64,000 nucleotides of DNA from Gongronella butleri (lineage: Eukaryota > Mucoromycota > Mucoromycetes > Mucorales > Cunninghamellaceae). Below, piece by piece: positions 10,791 to 22,300 of this stretch. The stretch lies in the NCBI GenBank assembly GCA_025201375.1, contig JAIWZP010000057.1, positions 1 through 64,000 of the forward strand, written 5' to 3'. Below the pieces are notes generated by a model. The model was given only the letters and a program-made list of their open reading frames with translations. It was not told the DNA's origin and ran no database searches. The number at the start of each line of letters is the position of its first letter. Position 1 is the stretch's first letter. A program made the translations under genes and the position numbers.

Positions 10791-13139
10791 GGGATCAGTC
10801 ATCAATTTTTATTTCGCTTTCTATAAAATAGGGAGCGCAAACGGCTAAAGGCATGCGAAAGGGGAAAATTTGGTTGCTCTTTTAGAGGCGAAATGAGCGT
10901 GTCAAATTTGGCTGTGATGTCTACGTGTCTACCTGCACGTTTTGCTGCAATATCCGGTGTCAAGATATTGCCAGAACGTGGTGCCATTAAATGCATTGAG
11001 CAGCTGTTACGCGCTCGAGGTGCTCCTCAAAGCGCGAGGTTCTCGAGCCAAATGATAAAAGGGCACAATTCTCAAAACTTGGCTTGCTCCGTCAGTTTTA
11101 GTCCAACATCAGTTTTGGTCCAACACCAGTGAATCTGATTTCATGCGACAGAGAATGAATTTGCCCCAGCACGCCGAGTTTTTGTCTCTTGCGCAGAACA
11201 GTGCAAAAAAAAGGGGGGCATTGTCGGCGCTGCACGGATTGTTTCACGATTTGAAGAGGAGTCAGCGAGCGCACGGACAACACCTGCTTGATTGGGCAGG
11301 TGGCGCCGCCAACTCAGGCACACAAACACGCGCTCCACGAACGCGTAAAGAAAAGGCACCATGTTTCTTTTTTTTTTCTTTCTATGATGCAGCTTTGTAT
11401 GTGGGCCAAAAAGGCCGGACAGAAGCACCGGCGGAGATTAAATGGGGCAGCTTTGTTTTTTTTATTTAAAGCGGGCTCGCCGGCTCTCACACCCTGTTCT
11501 TTTTCTTTTCTTTGGTCGATTCTGCGTTCTTGACTCCTCATCGGTGCAAGGATAGCTTGCCTCGCACCGTCGCTCTCTATTGCGTTGGTGCTGGTGGATG
11601 ACCACCAAGTCCCAGGAACTTGCATTGGATCTGTGGGGGCGTCTTTTGGCGTCAAACAACTCCGCACCTCGTACTCATGGCATTGGCAAAGACCAAGAGC
11701 TCCAGGTAAGCCATCTTTTTCCCTGTTACACTCTCTTCACTTTGCCTCCCTGTCTCTCCATGCATCTCTCTCTGTGTGTGTCTCTCTCTCTTTTTACTCT
11801 CTTTTTTTTTTTTTTTTTTTTTGCCTCTTTTCCTTGCACACCTCACGATGCAGCTTACTCATGTCTCATTTTTTTTTATGATTTTGCAGGTGGACGGATG
11901 GGTTGTTTAGCAGGCAAGTGGCGGCAGCAAGCTCGATGCAGGGTAGGGTAGCGCTTCCGACACCCGTCTTCGCTGTAGTGGGAGTAAAGAAACCGTGGAG
12001 GCCGTCCCCCTGAACCACGTTAAAAAAGGCAGAGTGGTCCTTATGGCCGGGATATTCTCGAGGAAGAAGAGTCTCTTTTTTTTTTTATTTGGCCTTAACC
12101 CGCCCCCGCTCAGTGCCCTTTTAGCTAACGGCAAAAGGAGCCAGAAGCTCTTACTTGTCATGTGCCTGCACATTGAAAGTGGACCCTTGCCCAATTCATC
12201 CGTGGCCCACCTCACCGGTCAGAGCCAGAAGATGCTAGCCACGCTGCCAAATGCCACATGGTGTGGTCATCCATTGGATGGAGGCTCAGGTTGGCGGTGA
12301 ATTGTGGAAAACCCTGGCGAGTGGTCCCAAAAAAGCTTTCTTTGCCTGTCTGAAGCCCAGCAATGACATACTTTATAAAGGGACGGCTGAAAAAAAAATA
12401 GAGCACGCTTGGAGTTGCAAAAACTGACTCATCTCGCCAATCCCGCGCCCCCCATCGAAGGTTCGACGTGTCTCTTGTACGCCTCGACAACCTGGCTGAG
12501 AGGGCAAACGGGGCTCTTGACGCCTGGCCGGCAGGGTAAGTTTGGATCTCCCTTCCTATCGCAAAAAAACGGGCGGGCACGCGAAGTCCAATGGCCTCCG
12601 CGATGGTCATGCCTGGGCATCGCAGTGGCTAGATTGCTAGCCACGGGCGACAGCAAACGATTGCACATTCGAAAGGTAAAATACAAATTATTCACTTTTT
12701 CCCTTTACAATCGAAATTTGTAGCAAGTTTGACGTTGATCATCTAGAAAGCTCGATTCTTATATGGAGAATAGTGCATTCGTGACAAAATAAAAAAGCAT
12801 TGCTGCGGAAGAACAAGGCTTTCATGTGTGTTACGTTGCACGATAGATGACAAGGCGTCAACTGCGGCTTTTTCTCTCACGAGGCGCGTTGAAAGCAGGG
12901 CCCAACCTTTTTGTTGTTTCATTTCTTCACATTGTGCTGGTGGTGTACTCTATTGTTTCGCAAATAAAGTGCAGCGCGAGAACAATGAATCGATTCGAGC
13001 CCAAATACGATCAAAACAGCCCAATGCCAAAAACTACGCGCGCAAAACAGGCGAGAAGTGATGCTGACGCGCGTCGCTTTCCAACGGCACATGTTTCATC
13101 GGGGGCGAGATGCATTTGAAATCGAGAAAAGGGCTATTG
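10791..13139. other. Intergenic, no confident gene
   Basis: Another short R2-like piece lies at about 11095-11160 (CAGTTTTAGTCCAACATCAG, then TCATGCGACAGAGAATGAAT). A plus-strand splice-like pair (donor about 11706, acceptor about 11889, intron with a CT/GT-rich tract) joins a frame that stops after a few codons, so I do not call a gene. Open frames at 12.2-12.7 kb on both strands lack recognisable domains. Confidence 0.4.
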
Positions 13140-14160
13140 GAGCATATTTTTTGGTCGTCTGTCGATAAAATCTATAACATATCAGCCATTTTTCTCTTTT
13201 AAGCGATGATTCCAGCATTTCTCTTTCAAATGAGCCGACTCGCAAGGGTCTACGATCACAGGATCGCGCGCAATGAAGATTTTCAAAATGACGAATTTTC
13301 CTAGGGGTACAGTCGATGAAGGGAAAATGATCGCCACGCCATTCAACCACATGGTAAAGCCACACCAATAACCGATACAAATGCAATAAAAGATGGAGGT
13401 TCATTGACTGGTTCCCGCGTAAAATGGGTTTTGGGCCAAATTTTTGTCCCAAGGTCATCTCGACGAAAATTGATCACAAAGCCGTGAAACAAACATCAAC
13501 AGAAAGAATACAGTCAGTAGCGTACATAGACATCAATGATCATTATAAAAAGCGAGTTCCAGACAGAATTGATGCGATAGCAAAGTTTTAGCCTACGACA
13601 TTGACGCGTGAAAAGTCACGTCAAACATCGAGTTTCACGCGCCTTTTTTAATCTAAAATAGAGACCTGGCGTCTCTATGGTTAATGAACGCGTCAAACGC
13701 GGGCTCGAGACGCGTTTTTGCTGCGCAATTCGCGTGCAAAGTTTAAACCAAATTTGCTCATTGCTCGTCACCGAGCAGATGGACCTCGCTCTTTTTTGGC
13801 ATTTTCCGCGGTTACGCCATGCCCTTCGTCTTTTACGCAAGTTTGGAGCGATTCTGAAGACTCATGTTTTCAATTTTGCTCGCCACGATTAAATTTTAGG
13901 TTTGCGTGCGGTGCGCCCAAAAATGGTTTTGTCATCTGCAAACCGAGTGCCATTTAGTATTTCAAGGCCGCAATTACACAGTGTGGCGCGTTTGGAGGCT
14001 TCGTTGTGTTTGTTCGGCAAGTTTACATTATTTTACTATAAAAAATGACCACTCTTGTGTTTTACCAGGAAAAATTGCCCAAACGAAACCAAATTTCATC
14101 CATTGCCATGTCCTTCAAATCTACCATCGTTTATTAACAAAGCTTGGACGTGATTGAATC
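13140..14160 (+). repeat. R1 dispersed repeat, near-complete copy 1
   Basis: The 5' half contains ATTTTCCTAGGGGTACAGTCGA, then GCCATTCA, a run reading AATGCAATAAAA, and GAGGTTCATTGACTGGTT; the 3' half contains GACGCGTGAAAA, AACGCGTCAAACGCGGGCTC, and TTGCTCATTGCTCGTCACCG with AGCAGATGGA. The same landmarks in the same order occur at 23.9-24.8 kb (plus) and 34.3-33.4 kb (minus). Unit length is about 1 kb. No frame is conserved between the copies. Confidence 0.8.
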
Positions 14161-14815
14161 ATTAAATTCAAAGCAATCACCAAAAACAAGGAATTTACAA
14201 AATTGACATAAAGGAAATGACCCCATGCATTCTTTTTTTTTTTTTTTTTTTTTTTTTACCAGGACGGCATGAGTTGACTCTCAAAAGGTGTGTATTTCGG
14301 ACCGAGACATCCGGAAAGACCCCAATGGCGATTGAAGAGTGGTACAAGGATGCACAACTGCAAGTGATACAAATCAAGGAAATGTTTATTTTTAGCATTG
14401 GGCGCGCGCAATGATATGATTTGTCTTTTTTGATTTTCAAATAGGATGGGGCTGGTGCATCTGAGTCAGGACCGCCTCTTGGGAGGGGGGCAGACTCAAT
14501 TACGGGCCAACTTTCTAACCGCGCTGCAAATAGCTATAAAGCTCGGCTGTGTCGCAGGCCCGCCAAGCAGGGAGACTGCGGGTGCGATATGCGGTCTGGG
14601 GAATCTTCTGTTACGATAAGGATGTATTTGGCCAGCTAGCAGAACTGAAATAAGGGCCATTGCAGTGTCGATTGGTAGAGTAAAGCGTCAGGTTTGAGCA
14701 GTATCATTGGTCATTCAGCTTGACAGTGTCGCATGTTGCTTTAGCTTTATGGCTGCGAAAGCAGTGCATTCGGCTAAGCAGCCTCCTGTGTTCTGTATAA
14801 CCTCGTGAACCTTAA
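14161..14815. other. Intergenic, nothing recognised
   Basis: Contains a poly(T) run (about 14231-14256) followed by ACCAGG, which read on the minus strand looks like a donor GTAAAA tract, but no exon could be attached to it. The stretch 14440-14800 is GC-richer and unstructured to my eye; it does not match a tRNA, 5S or U6 gene. Confidence 0.4.
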
Positions 14816-14823
14816 TATAAAAT
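14816..14823 (+). promoter_or_regulatory. TATA box of the orphan membrane-protein gene
   Basis: TATAAAAT, about 47 bases upstream of the ATG at 14870. Confidence 0.6.
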
Positions 14824-14869
14824 AAAAAAGAAGAGAGCGATTTTTTCTTTTTCTCTGCTTCTTTTCACG

Positions 14870-15316
14870 ATGGAATTGGCATATTTGGAGTTGAGATTCA
14901 AGTCTATCTCTGACTCGTCTCAAGATATCAAACAGTTCAAGGCACGGCTGGTGAATCTTGTATATTTGAACAATCGATCAATACATGGTTTTGATCATCA
15001 AATTCGCGACAACTTGGAACAGCTTGACCAGGAAATCGCTGCCTCTAAACTAAACAAAACACCTTCAGCTTTTGACAATTCAGAGGTAGTTGGTTTTATA
15101 TGTGGTATGATTTACTGGATAGTGCGTCATTTTTATGAAAAAGATGTAGACGTCTTTGTTCTTGCTGTATCCTTTATTTTCGTCAATGTTATTATGTGCT
15201 CTATAATCTTTGCACGTACTTCTTATAACAATTCCAAGTCTGCCATTCTAAACTTGCGCGATATCTGCGCCACACTGATTTTGGCCATTGATCGCCAAAA
15301 TAACATCACACATTAA
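14870..15316 (+). CDS. Orphan small membrane protein, 148 aa
   Basis: Single uninterrupted frame with a TATA box about 47 bases upstream and AATAAA at about 15323 just after the stop, so it looks like a complete short gene. The N-terminal 60 residues are charged and likely helical (DIKQFKARLVNL, DNLEQLDQEIAASK). Two hydrophobic segments follow, roughly residues 72-88 and 93-115, separated by YEKDVD, which suggests a short hairpin in a membrane. There is no signal peptide, no cysteine pattern and no family that I recognise. Its AT-rich codon use differs from the GC-rich codon use of most genes here, which may mean a young gene, a transferred gene or low expression. Confidence 0.6.
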   Translation: MELAYLELRFKSISDSSQDIKQFKARLVNLVYLNNRSIHGFDHQIRDNLEQLDQEIAASKLNKTPSAFDNSEVVGFICGMIYWIVRHFYEKDVDVFVLAVSFIFVNVIMCSIIFARTSYNNSKSAILNLRDICATLILAIDRQNNITH

Positions 15317-15432
15317 GCATTGCTAATAAAACGTTGAAAATAACAACATGACCGTGGTTTTCTTGGTAAATGGATAATTATTATCTTGTAAACAATCATA
15401 GGAAGGGGATAAAGTGTCAAAAGTGACGGGAT

Positions 15433-17589
15433 TTAAAGCTTAGTGGGTGGCAAGGGATAGGGCTGTGGCTGTTTTGGCGCGTCGCGTCGTTTGTTGTAAA
15501 AGTGGAAGCTGGTGTCAAAGCCTGCCTGGCGCAGCTCATACCAGAAGCTCGTGACGGTGCCGCTCCACAGCGAGTAAATGTTGCCGTCGGCGGACGAGCG
15601 ATACCAGCTGTTGCATCCACCGGATGCCCACACACTATGCTTGAGATCTTGCATCACCTTGCTCGTGTATACCTCTTGCGCCTTTTCCGTCGGCTCCATG
15701 GCGTCAATGCCGTTGTTTTGCATGTACTTGAGGCAGCGGATGCCAAATTCCACTTGGCTTCAAGAATAAACAACAAAAAAAACATGAGCATGCGCGTATT
15801 TTATATTTTTTACGCTTACTTTTCAATCATGGCCAAGGCGGAATTATGACCAAGGCCGGATCCGGGGCCGAGCAGGATGTACATGTTTGGATAACCGTGC
15901 ACCGTGGCCGTCTTGTACGTTTTGGGTTGCATGGTCTGCCAGAGGTCCGCCAACGACGTCTGATTGCGGCCAATCACTGCAAAGATGTCACGAAAAAAAA
16001 AGAGGGGCGCGTGAGATGGATACAATCCGGCGAGATCAGCGCGTGATTTGACGGGTCCTCTCCTCCAGAGATGCGTCAAATTCCATAAACGACGCGTTTT
16101 GCGAGCCAATTGTGCATGTTTTGTCTTTTTTTCTTACCTTGTAGATTGCCTGCGAAGCCCTCGACATCGTAGCCTGTTGCAAGAATAAGCGCGTCTACCT
16201 CGACCTTTTCTCCGTCGGCAGTGATGATGGTGCGGCCTTGGATGTCTTGGACGCCGCCGGTGACAACGGTCACGTTGGGTTTTGCAAGCGTCTCAAAGTA
16301 ATTCTCGGAGCGCACGATGCGCTTGCACCCGGGCGAGTAATTCGGCATGAGCTTGGGAATCAAATCCGGTCGACCTGCGCGTTTCAAGCGCACAATTGTC
16401 ATTTTACGGAACATGCGGTGGATAAACTTGGAAAACACACTGCGGTGGTCCTTGAAATTCAAAAAGAAGATCTCGTGCTACACGTTTCAAAAAAAAAAGA
16501 AAGGGGGATGACATGAGTTTTGTAAAATTGCAGCGCCATTTGTCCCCCTTTTCCCTTTTTTTTTTTTTTTTTGGGAGACAAATTGTACCTCGAGGAACAG
16601 ATAGAGTCTGTACAACTTGTTGAAAAAAGGCACGTAGCGGAAGAGGAATTTGAACAAACTGGCATACTTGAATTGGAGGCGTGGAGCGACCCACGTCGGC
16701 GTGCGTTGGAATGTGTACAGATGCTGCGCGCGTTCCTGTAGGTATGGGATCACCTGGACGGCGCTTGCGCCCGTGCCAATGATGCCAACACGCTTGTTTG
16801 TCACATCAATGTCCTTCCACTCGGCCGTGTGTGTCCAAGGACCGTCAAACTTTAGAAATGCGGGCGGGATATTGGGAATTCTGAGCGGGCCCAGCCCACA
16901 AAACCTAAAAGCGTGTCAAATGGGTCCCTGCGTGAGTGTCACCTCTTTATGAGAACGATTTGTGTCCTTTTTGTGACGTACACCGCATCAAAAGTTTGCG
17001 TTTCAATAGGCCCTTGCTTGTTTTGCTGGAAGGACACGTCCCAATGGCATTGATCTTGGTCCCATTGGAGCTTTAGGACCTCGGTGTTGAGCAGGATGCG
17101 ATCGTCGAGCTTATATTTGTTGGCGACGTCCATCATGTAGCGCCTGATCTCGGGTTGCGAGCTGTAGTGTTCCGACCAATCTATCAATATGTGTTAAAAT
17201 AGGGGAAAATGCGCGCGCGTTACAAATGCTTGTACCTGGATTAGGCTCAAAGGACAGCGAGTACAGATGCGACGGCACGTCGCAGCAGCAATTAGGGTAG
17301 AAATTGTTGGTCCATGTACCGAAGGCTGCGCCTAAAATGAAAAAAGTGGGGTAAGCATGCCGAGTCTCCAGTGACACGTGCCTGTCTCGACTTGCTTTCT
17401 TTCTCAAAGATGACCGCCTTGATGCCAAGTTGTTTCTCCACCTGGATGGCAGCGCACAGGCCACTGAAGCTGTTTTTACGGGGAGGATTAGCGGATTTGT
17501 TTCTTTCTGGGCGTCATGCGCAGGTGTGCTTACCCTGAACCGATGACTGCGACGCGAAGATTTTTCTTTTTTGATGTGAACAATGGCAT
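15433..17589 (-). CDS. Flavin-dependent Baeyer-Villiger monooxygenase 1
   Basis: Eight exons on the minus strand: 17534-17589, 17378-17469, 17236-17331, 16943-17180, 16589-16904, 16138-16477, 15820-15976, 15433-15757, giving 539 aa. It would insert oxygen into ketones or aldehydes (ester formation) using FAD and NADPH. The FAD site GSGFSG is at residues 17-22. The type I Baeyer-Villiger fingerprint FxGxxxHxxxW is FDGPWTHTAEW at 180-190, followed by KD. The NADPH-binding GTGASA starts at 204. Other family landmarks are FGTW, DVPSHLYSLSF, RTPTW and LGPGSGLGHNS. The first intron splits the second glycine codon of the FAD motif, as in both paralogs, but the other introns differ. No signal peptide; probably cytosolic. 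The substrate is not predictable. Confidence 0.93.
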
Positions 17590-18178
17590 TGGACGAAAAA
17601 AAAGGGGGGGGTGGGAAAAAAAAGAGCCAAAAATATTAAGACCTCGCTCTGTGTGGTGTATGTGAATCATTTTTTCGTCTGTGTGATGCTTTCCTTTTAT
17701 ATGATTTCACCATGATTTGTTACACAGGCCATTGTCGGTGTGGGGGTGGGGTTTCACGGGCCATTTGTCATTGGCAGCTCCCCAGGGACTCCTGGGAAAT
17801 CCCGCCTTTTTCACGATGCATGACAAAAAGGACAAGAAGGTAAACGGTGAATCGCTTGGCGGCTTGCCAAGCGAAACAAAAAGAGGACGCGCCGACAAGC
17901 CTTTTGCAAAGGTCGCATCTCCGCTCTTGCTCTTGCTCTCCCAATTGGCACACAGAGTCGGCCATTTTTTTTACACGCCTTGCTGCGGATATGCGACACG
18001 TGTTGGACGCGTCGACTCGTTGCAATGAGAATCACATTTTTTCCATTCATTTATTTCAAGAGATTATGGCTCACAAAAGCGCAAGATTTCCATAAATGTC
18101 GCTGGGCCGCGCGTAAAAAAAAAAAAAAAGGTAAAAAAAATTGCATCTGTGCCTCTGGTGGTCATTTTTGAGGCATCC
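17590..18178. other. Promoter region of monooxygenase 1 and RAD7 3' flank
   Basis: Contains the TATA box described separately. A poly(A) tract lies at about 18115-18129. No further gene seen. Confidence 0.5.
17693..17701 (-). promoter_or_regulatory. TATA box of monooxygenase 1
   Basis: TATAAAAGG on the minus strand, about 104 bases upstream of the ATG at 17589. Confidence 0.6.
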
Positions 18179-18275
18179 TCAATTCATATGTGATTCGCGG
18201 CCGTCCAGGGTGATGTAGTCAGGTACCTTGATGTACTCGGAAATCTTGATAAAAAGTGTGAATTGCCATTGAAAT

Positions 18276-18312
<37 letters not shown>

Positions 18313-20490
18313 TGGTGGCAGCCGTAGACGTTGATCTTTTTGAGTTGCTGGCATGCCGTGAAGAGTTTGTGGAGGACAAAGTCGTCCATGGCGCGAACAA
18401 AGCTTGTATCGAGGAAAACAAGGTCCGTGCAGCCATTTGGGGTGTCTTTGTCTGTGGCGTTGGGGTCAGCGTAGAGGGCGAGGTCTTCAAGGGCGGTGGA
18501 GGAGACGTCGTCGCAGCTGTTGAGGTTGAGGTGGGTGAGGGACTTGAACGAGTGGGCAATGAGTGCCTGGAGCGCGGCATCGTTGAATTGCGTGCAGCGC
18601 GCGATTTTGAGCTTCTTGAGACCATGGCCGTGGCGCACTGGCTCGATCTTCCACGAGTCGAACAGCAATTTAAAGGCGTCGCCAGTGATGTCGGGGCAGT
18701 CCTCGAGGGTGAGGGACGAAAGGTGAGGGCAATGGCGCAAAATACCCTCGAGCAACACGGCATCCTTCAATTCCACGCAACCTCGCAGCGCCAATTCCTT
18801 GAGCGAGCCGCCGGTTTGCTCGAGAATGCGCACAATGCGGTCCGTCGTGATGGGGCGTCGGTTGGACGGATCTTGCGATGGCCACGAGAGTTCCAGCGTC
18901 TCCAATTGCAGCGCATTGCCACGTTCCAGAAGCTGGTCAAGCCACGCGTCATCCAAAGTGACGATCCAGCCCAGACGCAGGTGCTTGAGCTTGGGCGCGT
19001 ACTCCAGCATCGCCTTGAACACCGCCAAATTGAATCGATTCGAGTGACGCATGCTAAACGACAGCAAGCGGTCGCCAGTCGTCTTGAAAAACTCAATCCA
19101 CGCCTTTTCCGTGATCAGATGGCAGCCCGACAGCGTGATCGAGTGCAATTCCTGGAGCCGCTCGCCATAATAAAGCAACACTTCGTCCGTCATGCGGCCA
19201 CAATAGTACAAGTTCAGCTCACGCAAAAAGGGGGAGAAGGTCGCCACACCCTTGAGGCTGCTCGCGTCCATATCTATCAAATGAAGGGAAAAATCAGTCA
19301 ATTTGTCGTTTCTCCCCCCTCCTCCTCCCTCATGCTTTACTGGAGCAATCGTAAAGGGTCAATTCGCGATTGATGGGCATCATGAAGAGGCGGGCAGTGT
19401 CATTGTTCAATTTGCGATTGCGGCAGATGAGCTTGGCGATCTTGTCCATATTTTCGGGGCTGATGGTGCCCAGGGCCTCGACATCTTCAATATACTCGCC
19501 AACCACCTATTTCATGAAAAACACATAATGGTGAGTGAGGAATATGGATTAAAAAAAAGGGGGGGTTCTTACGCCAATGCAAATGTCGACAAGGGAAGAG
19601 GGACCCTTTTTTTCCTTCCAAGGCGGTGTGAACGAATTGGATGTTTTTGCCTTTGTGGTGCGGCGTTTCTTGGGAGCTGGCTTTGTGTCATTTCCCCCAG
19701 CGGTGCAAGAGGGGCACGTGGTTGGCGTGGGGTTCTCGTCATAGTCCTGGATGAGGAATGAGAAGCGGCATTTGCACTTGTCGCAGAATGCCCTAACGGT
19801 GCGGCCAGGGCGCGAGCGTGTGAATGGCACACGCGACGATCCTTCGCCGAAATCGTCTTCGCTTGCGTCGCCATCACTTTCAAAGTCGCTGTCGTCCGAC
19901 GATGAGGACGAATCGCCCTTTTTGCGCTTTTTGCCCTTGCCCTTGTCCTTTGGCCGGCCGCCCTTGCCGCCACCGCGACCCTTGCCCTTGCCCTTGCCCT
20001 TGGGGTCCTCCTTTTTGTTCTTCTTCTTCATGCCGGCCATGACGCGGTCCATAATTGCTTGGCTTTCGGCGCTCGGGCCGCGGCGTGATGGACGCGCAGG
20101 CGTGAACAGCACACCGACAGTCGCGTCGCCCGACGTGCTTGTGTCACCTTGAGCGTCGGAGGTGGCTGAGGTTGCTGCGGTTGCGCTCCCTTGGCCATCC
20201 GCGGCCGCAGCTTGTTGCTGTTGCTGTCGTGCTTCTTGCGCACGACGCTCCTCGCGTCGACGACGACTCTCGTAAATGTTTGGCGCAACAATGCCGTGCT
20301 CCTAGAGTCATGGGACAACAGAATAAAAGGGGGTGAGACCACATTCATGACCACTTTTTTTGCGTTTTTTTGCTTTTTTTTTTTTTACTCGCAAAAACGA
20401 CGTCAATGCAGATGTGGGGCCTTGCACTCGGTCAGCAGGGTCTCGGTCTTGGCGACGACGTTGGCGCCAGTTGTTCGGGTTGTCAGACAT
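18179..20490 (-). CDS. RAD7: RAD7-type nucleotide excision repair protein
   Basis: Five exons: 20389-20490, 19573-20301, 19341-19506, 18312-19273, 18179-18244, giving 674 aa. RAD7 acts with RAD16 in global genome nucleotide excision repair of untranscribed DNA and in an E3 ubiquitin ligase. The N-terminus has the family signature (VQGPTSALTSFLREHGI near residue 22). A Q/A-rich linker, a basic GK/GR-rich tract (125-162) and an acidic serine stretch (164-184) follow. A zinc-binding cluster (CDKCKC at 207-212, CPSC at 230-233) precedes leucine-rich repeats (LRELNLYYC, LHSITLSGCH, LKELALRGC, LSSLTLEDC, LTHLNLNSC), ending in a short tail. The RAD7 signature plus zinc cluster makes this more specific than a generic F-box/LRR protein. 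A CCAAT element lies about 145 bases upstream. The last intron starts GT followed by nearly 30 A. Confidence 0.92.
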
Positions 20491-20634
20491 GGCGGTTGCT
20501 GTGATGGAGTCCAACAAGAAAGGGAAACAGACGTTGAAAGCAAAAAAAAAAAAAAAAAAGGGGGGGGGGAAAGAAAAAGGGAAGAAAAAGCAAGCTTGGG
20601 CGGCGACCCGGCTATTGCTTCATCTGCCGCTCCG

Positions 20635-20645
20635 CCAGCCAATCA
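20635..20645. promoter_or_regulatory. CCAAT-type element CCAGCCAATCA upstream of RAD7
   Basis: Identical 11-mer to the one at 6348 and, inverted, at 37209 upstream of STT3. It lies about 145 bases upstream of the RAD7 start. Confidence 0.55.
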
Positions 20646-21120
20646 GAGGCCAGGCGCGCTTTTCAAATTTGAATCGCTTGTTGCACACGGTTCCAAATGG
20701 CTCTGATTTTGCCATTGACCATTGCCATGCAAAGACACGGTTTTCTGCTCGCTTCACAATAGCCGCTTGGCAATGACAGGGAAAAAATATGCAAATCTGG
20801 ATGCAAGCCGTGTCCCGCTTTTTCAACTTTTCCGCTTTTTGTTCTTGTTTTGCGCCAAAAACATTGACTAATGGAGGCGACTCCTTTTTTTTTTTATATA
20901 GCGCTGCAGGGAATTCGTGTGATGGAATTGAAGCTTGTCATGAAGATTCTCAGGCAAGGGCGATGGCAAGAAAACCCGGCGGTATGGATCTGTCTCATGA
21001 GCAACCTACCTTCTATTTTGGACATGATCGCTTTGACAAAGCAGACCAACGTGGGAAGACCCCCTTTGAGCAAAAAGGCTGTTATTTTCCCCGCGCCCAA
21101 ACCATAAAATCCCAGTTGCC

Positions 21121-21129
21121 TATAAAAAT
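21121..21129 (+). promoter_or_regulatory. TATA box of monooxygenase 2
   Basis: TATAAAAAT, about 70 bases upstream of the ATG. Confidence 0.6.
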
Positions 21130-21196
21130 GGATCGCAAAAAAACGCAAAATCGTGCATCCCCGCTCTTTTTTCTTTCTTGCTTGAATCATCTTATC

Positions 21197-22258
21197 ATGT
21201 CTGCCTCTCCCACCGTACTTGTCATTGGCGCCGGGTAAGCCCATTGTTTGTTTTTCTTGCCCTTGGCGCCTGACGGATCACGACCATTGGCTTGGGTCTG
21301 CTTTTTCTCATAGATTCAGTGGCATTTGCTCTGCCATCCAGTTGAAGAAGCAACTGGGCATTGTGCCCGACATTGTGGGTAAGTCGAAAGCAGGCAATGA
21401 CCATGGTCAGCCTGACGACGCCACAGAAAGAATAAAAAAACTAAATCACTGCGCACACCTCGCCTTTTTTCATTTTTCACCACAACAGAGGCTGCCTCTG
21501 AGGTTTCAGGCACATGGCATGCCAAGTAAGTGTGCATGGGATTTGCCATTGGATGGTGATCCAAGCGTGATCCAAGCACACTCACGATTTTTTTTTTTAT
21601 TTCCCCAGCACGTACCCAGGCGCGCAATGCGATGTAAGTGACACGGACCCTGAGCCCGAGCCAAGCTTACCCCGCGCCTTTATCTTCTCTCTCCGGTTGA
21701 AACCCAGATCCCATCCCATCTGTACTCGCTCTCGTTTGAATTGAATCCGAGTAAGTGCCCCGACTAGCAGAAAGAAGCAAAATGAAAAAAAAAGAAAAGG
21801 GGACCGTCAAAGTGAGATTGCGCGTTTTGCTCAGCCATTTGTCGTGCTTTTAGATTGGTCGGCATTCTTTTCGCCACAGGCCGAGATTTATGACTATTTG
21901 AAAGCCGTGGCAACCAAGCATGATCTGTACAGCCACCTGCAGCTGAACACGGTCGTGCAGCATGCCGAGTGGGACAATGGCCTGCACATGTGGAAAGTCG
22001 TCATCCAGCCGCAAAATGAGGCTGCTTACACGCGCTATTACCATTACATGTAAGGGAATTGATAAAAAGTCGCGTCTCCTGTGATTTTACCCCTATTTTT
22101 TCTTATTTTGCGCAGCTTCTCGGGCGTTGGCGGATTGCGCATTCCCAAGATTCCTGCCCAATTCAAGGGCTTTACTGGCCAGGTCGTGCACACGGCGCGC
22201 TGGGACTCAAGCATCGATTTTAACGGCAAGCGTGTCGTCGTCATTGGCAATGGCGCCA

Positions 22259-22300
<42 letters not shown>

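Larger units (their letters stand above)
20491..21196. other. Divergent promoter region, RAD7 and monooxygenase 2
   Basis: About 700 bp between two divergent ATGs, with the CCAAT element on the RAD7 side and a TATA box on the monooxygenase side. It also holds an A17 tract followed by G9 at about 20541-20569. Confidence 0.6.

Noticed and set aside
11580..11951. Possible spliced gene near 11.6-11.9 kb
   Set aside because: The donor and acceptor look good but the joined frame ends after six codons, and no upstream exon was found.
14231..14260. Donor-like GTAAAA tract on the minus strand in isolation
   Set aside because: No exon with a plausible protein adjoins it; it may be only a poly(T) run.
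14440..14800. Possible structured noncoding RNA in a GC-richer spacer
   Set aside because: No tRNA boxes, 5S or spliceosomal RNA signatures could be found by eye.
18315..19373. 352-codon plus-strand frame across RAD7
   Set aside because: Antisense shadow of the leucine-rich repeat exon and runs through two RAD7 introns.
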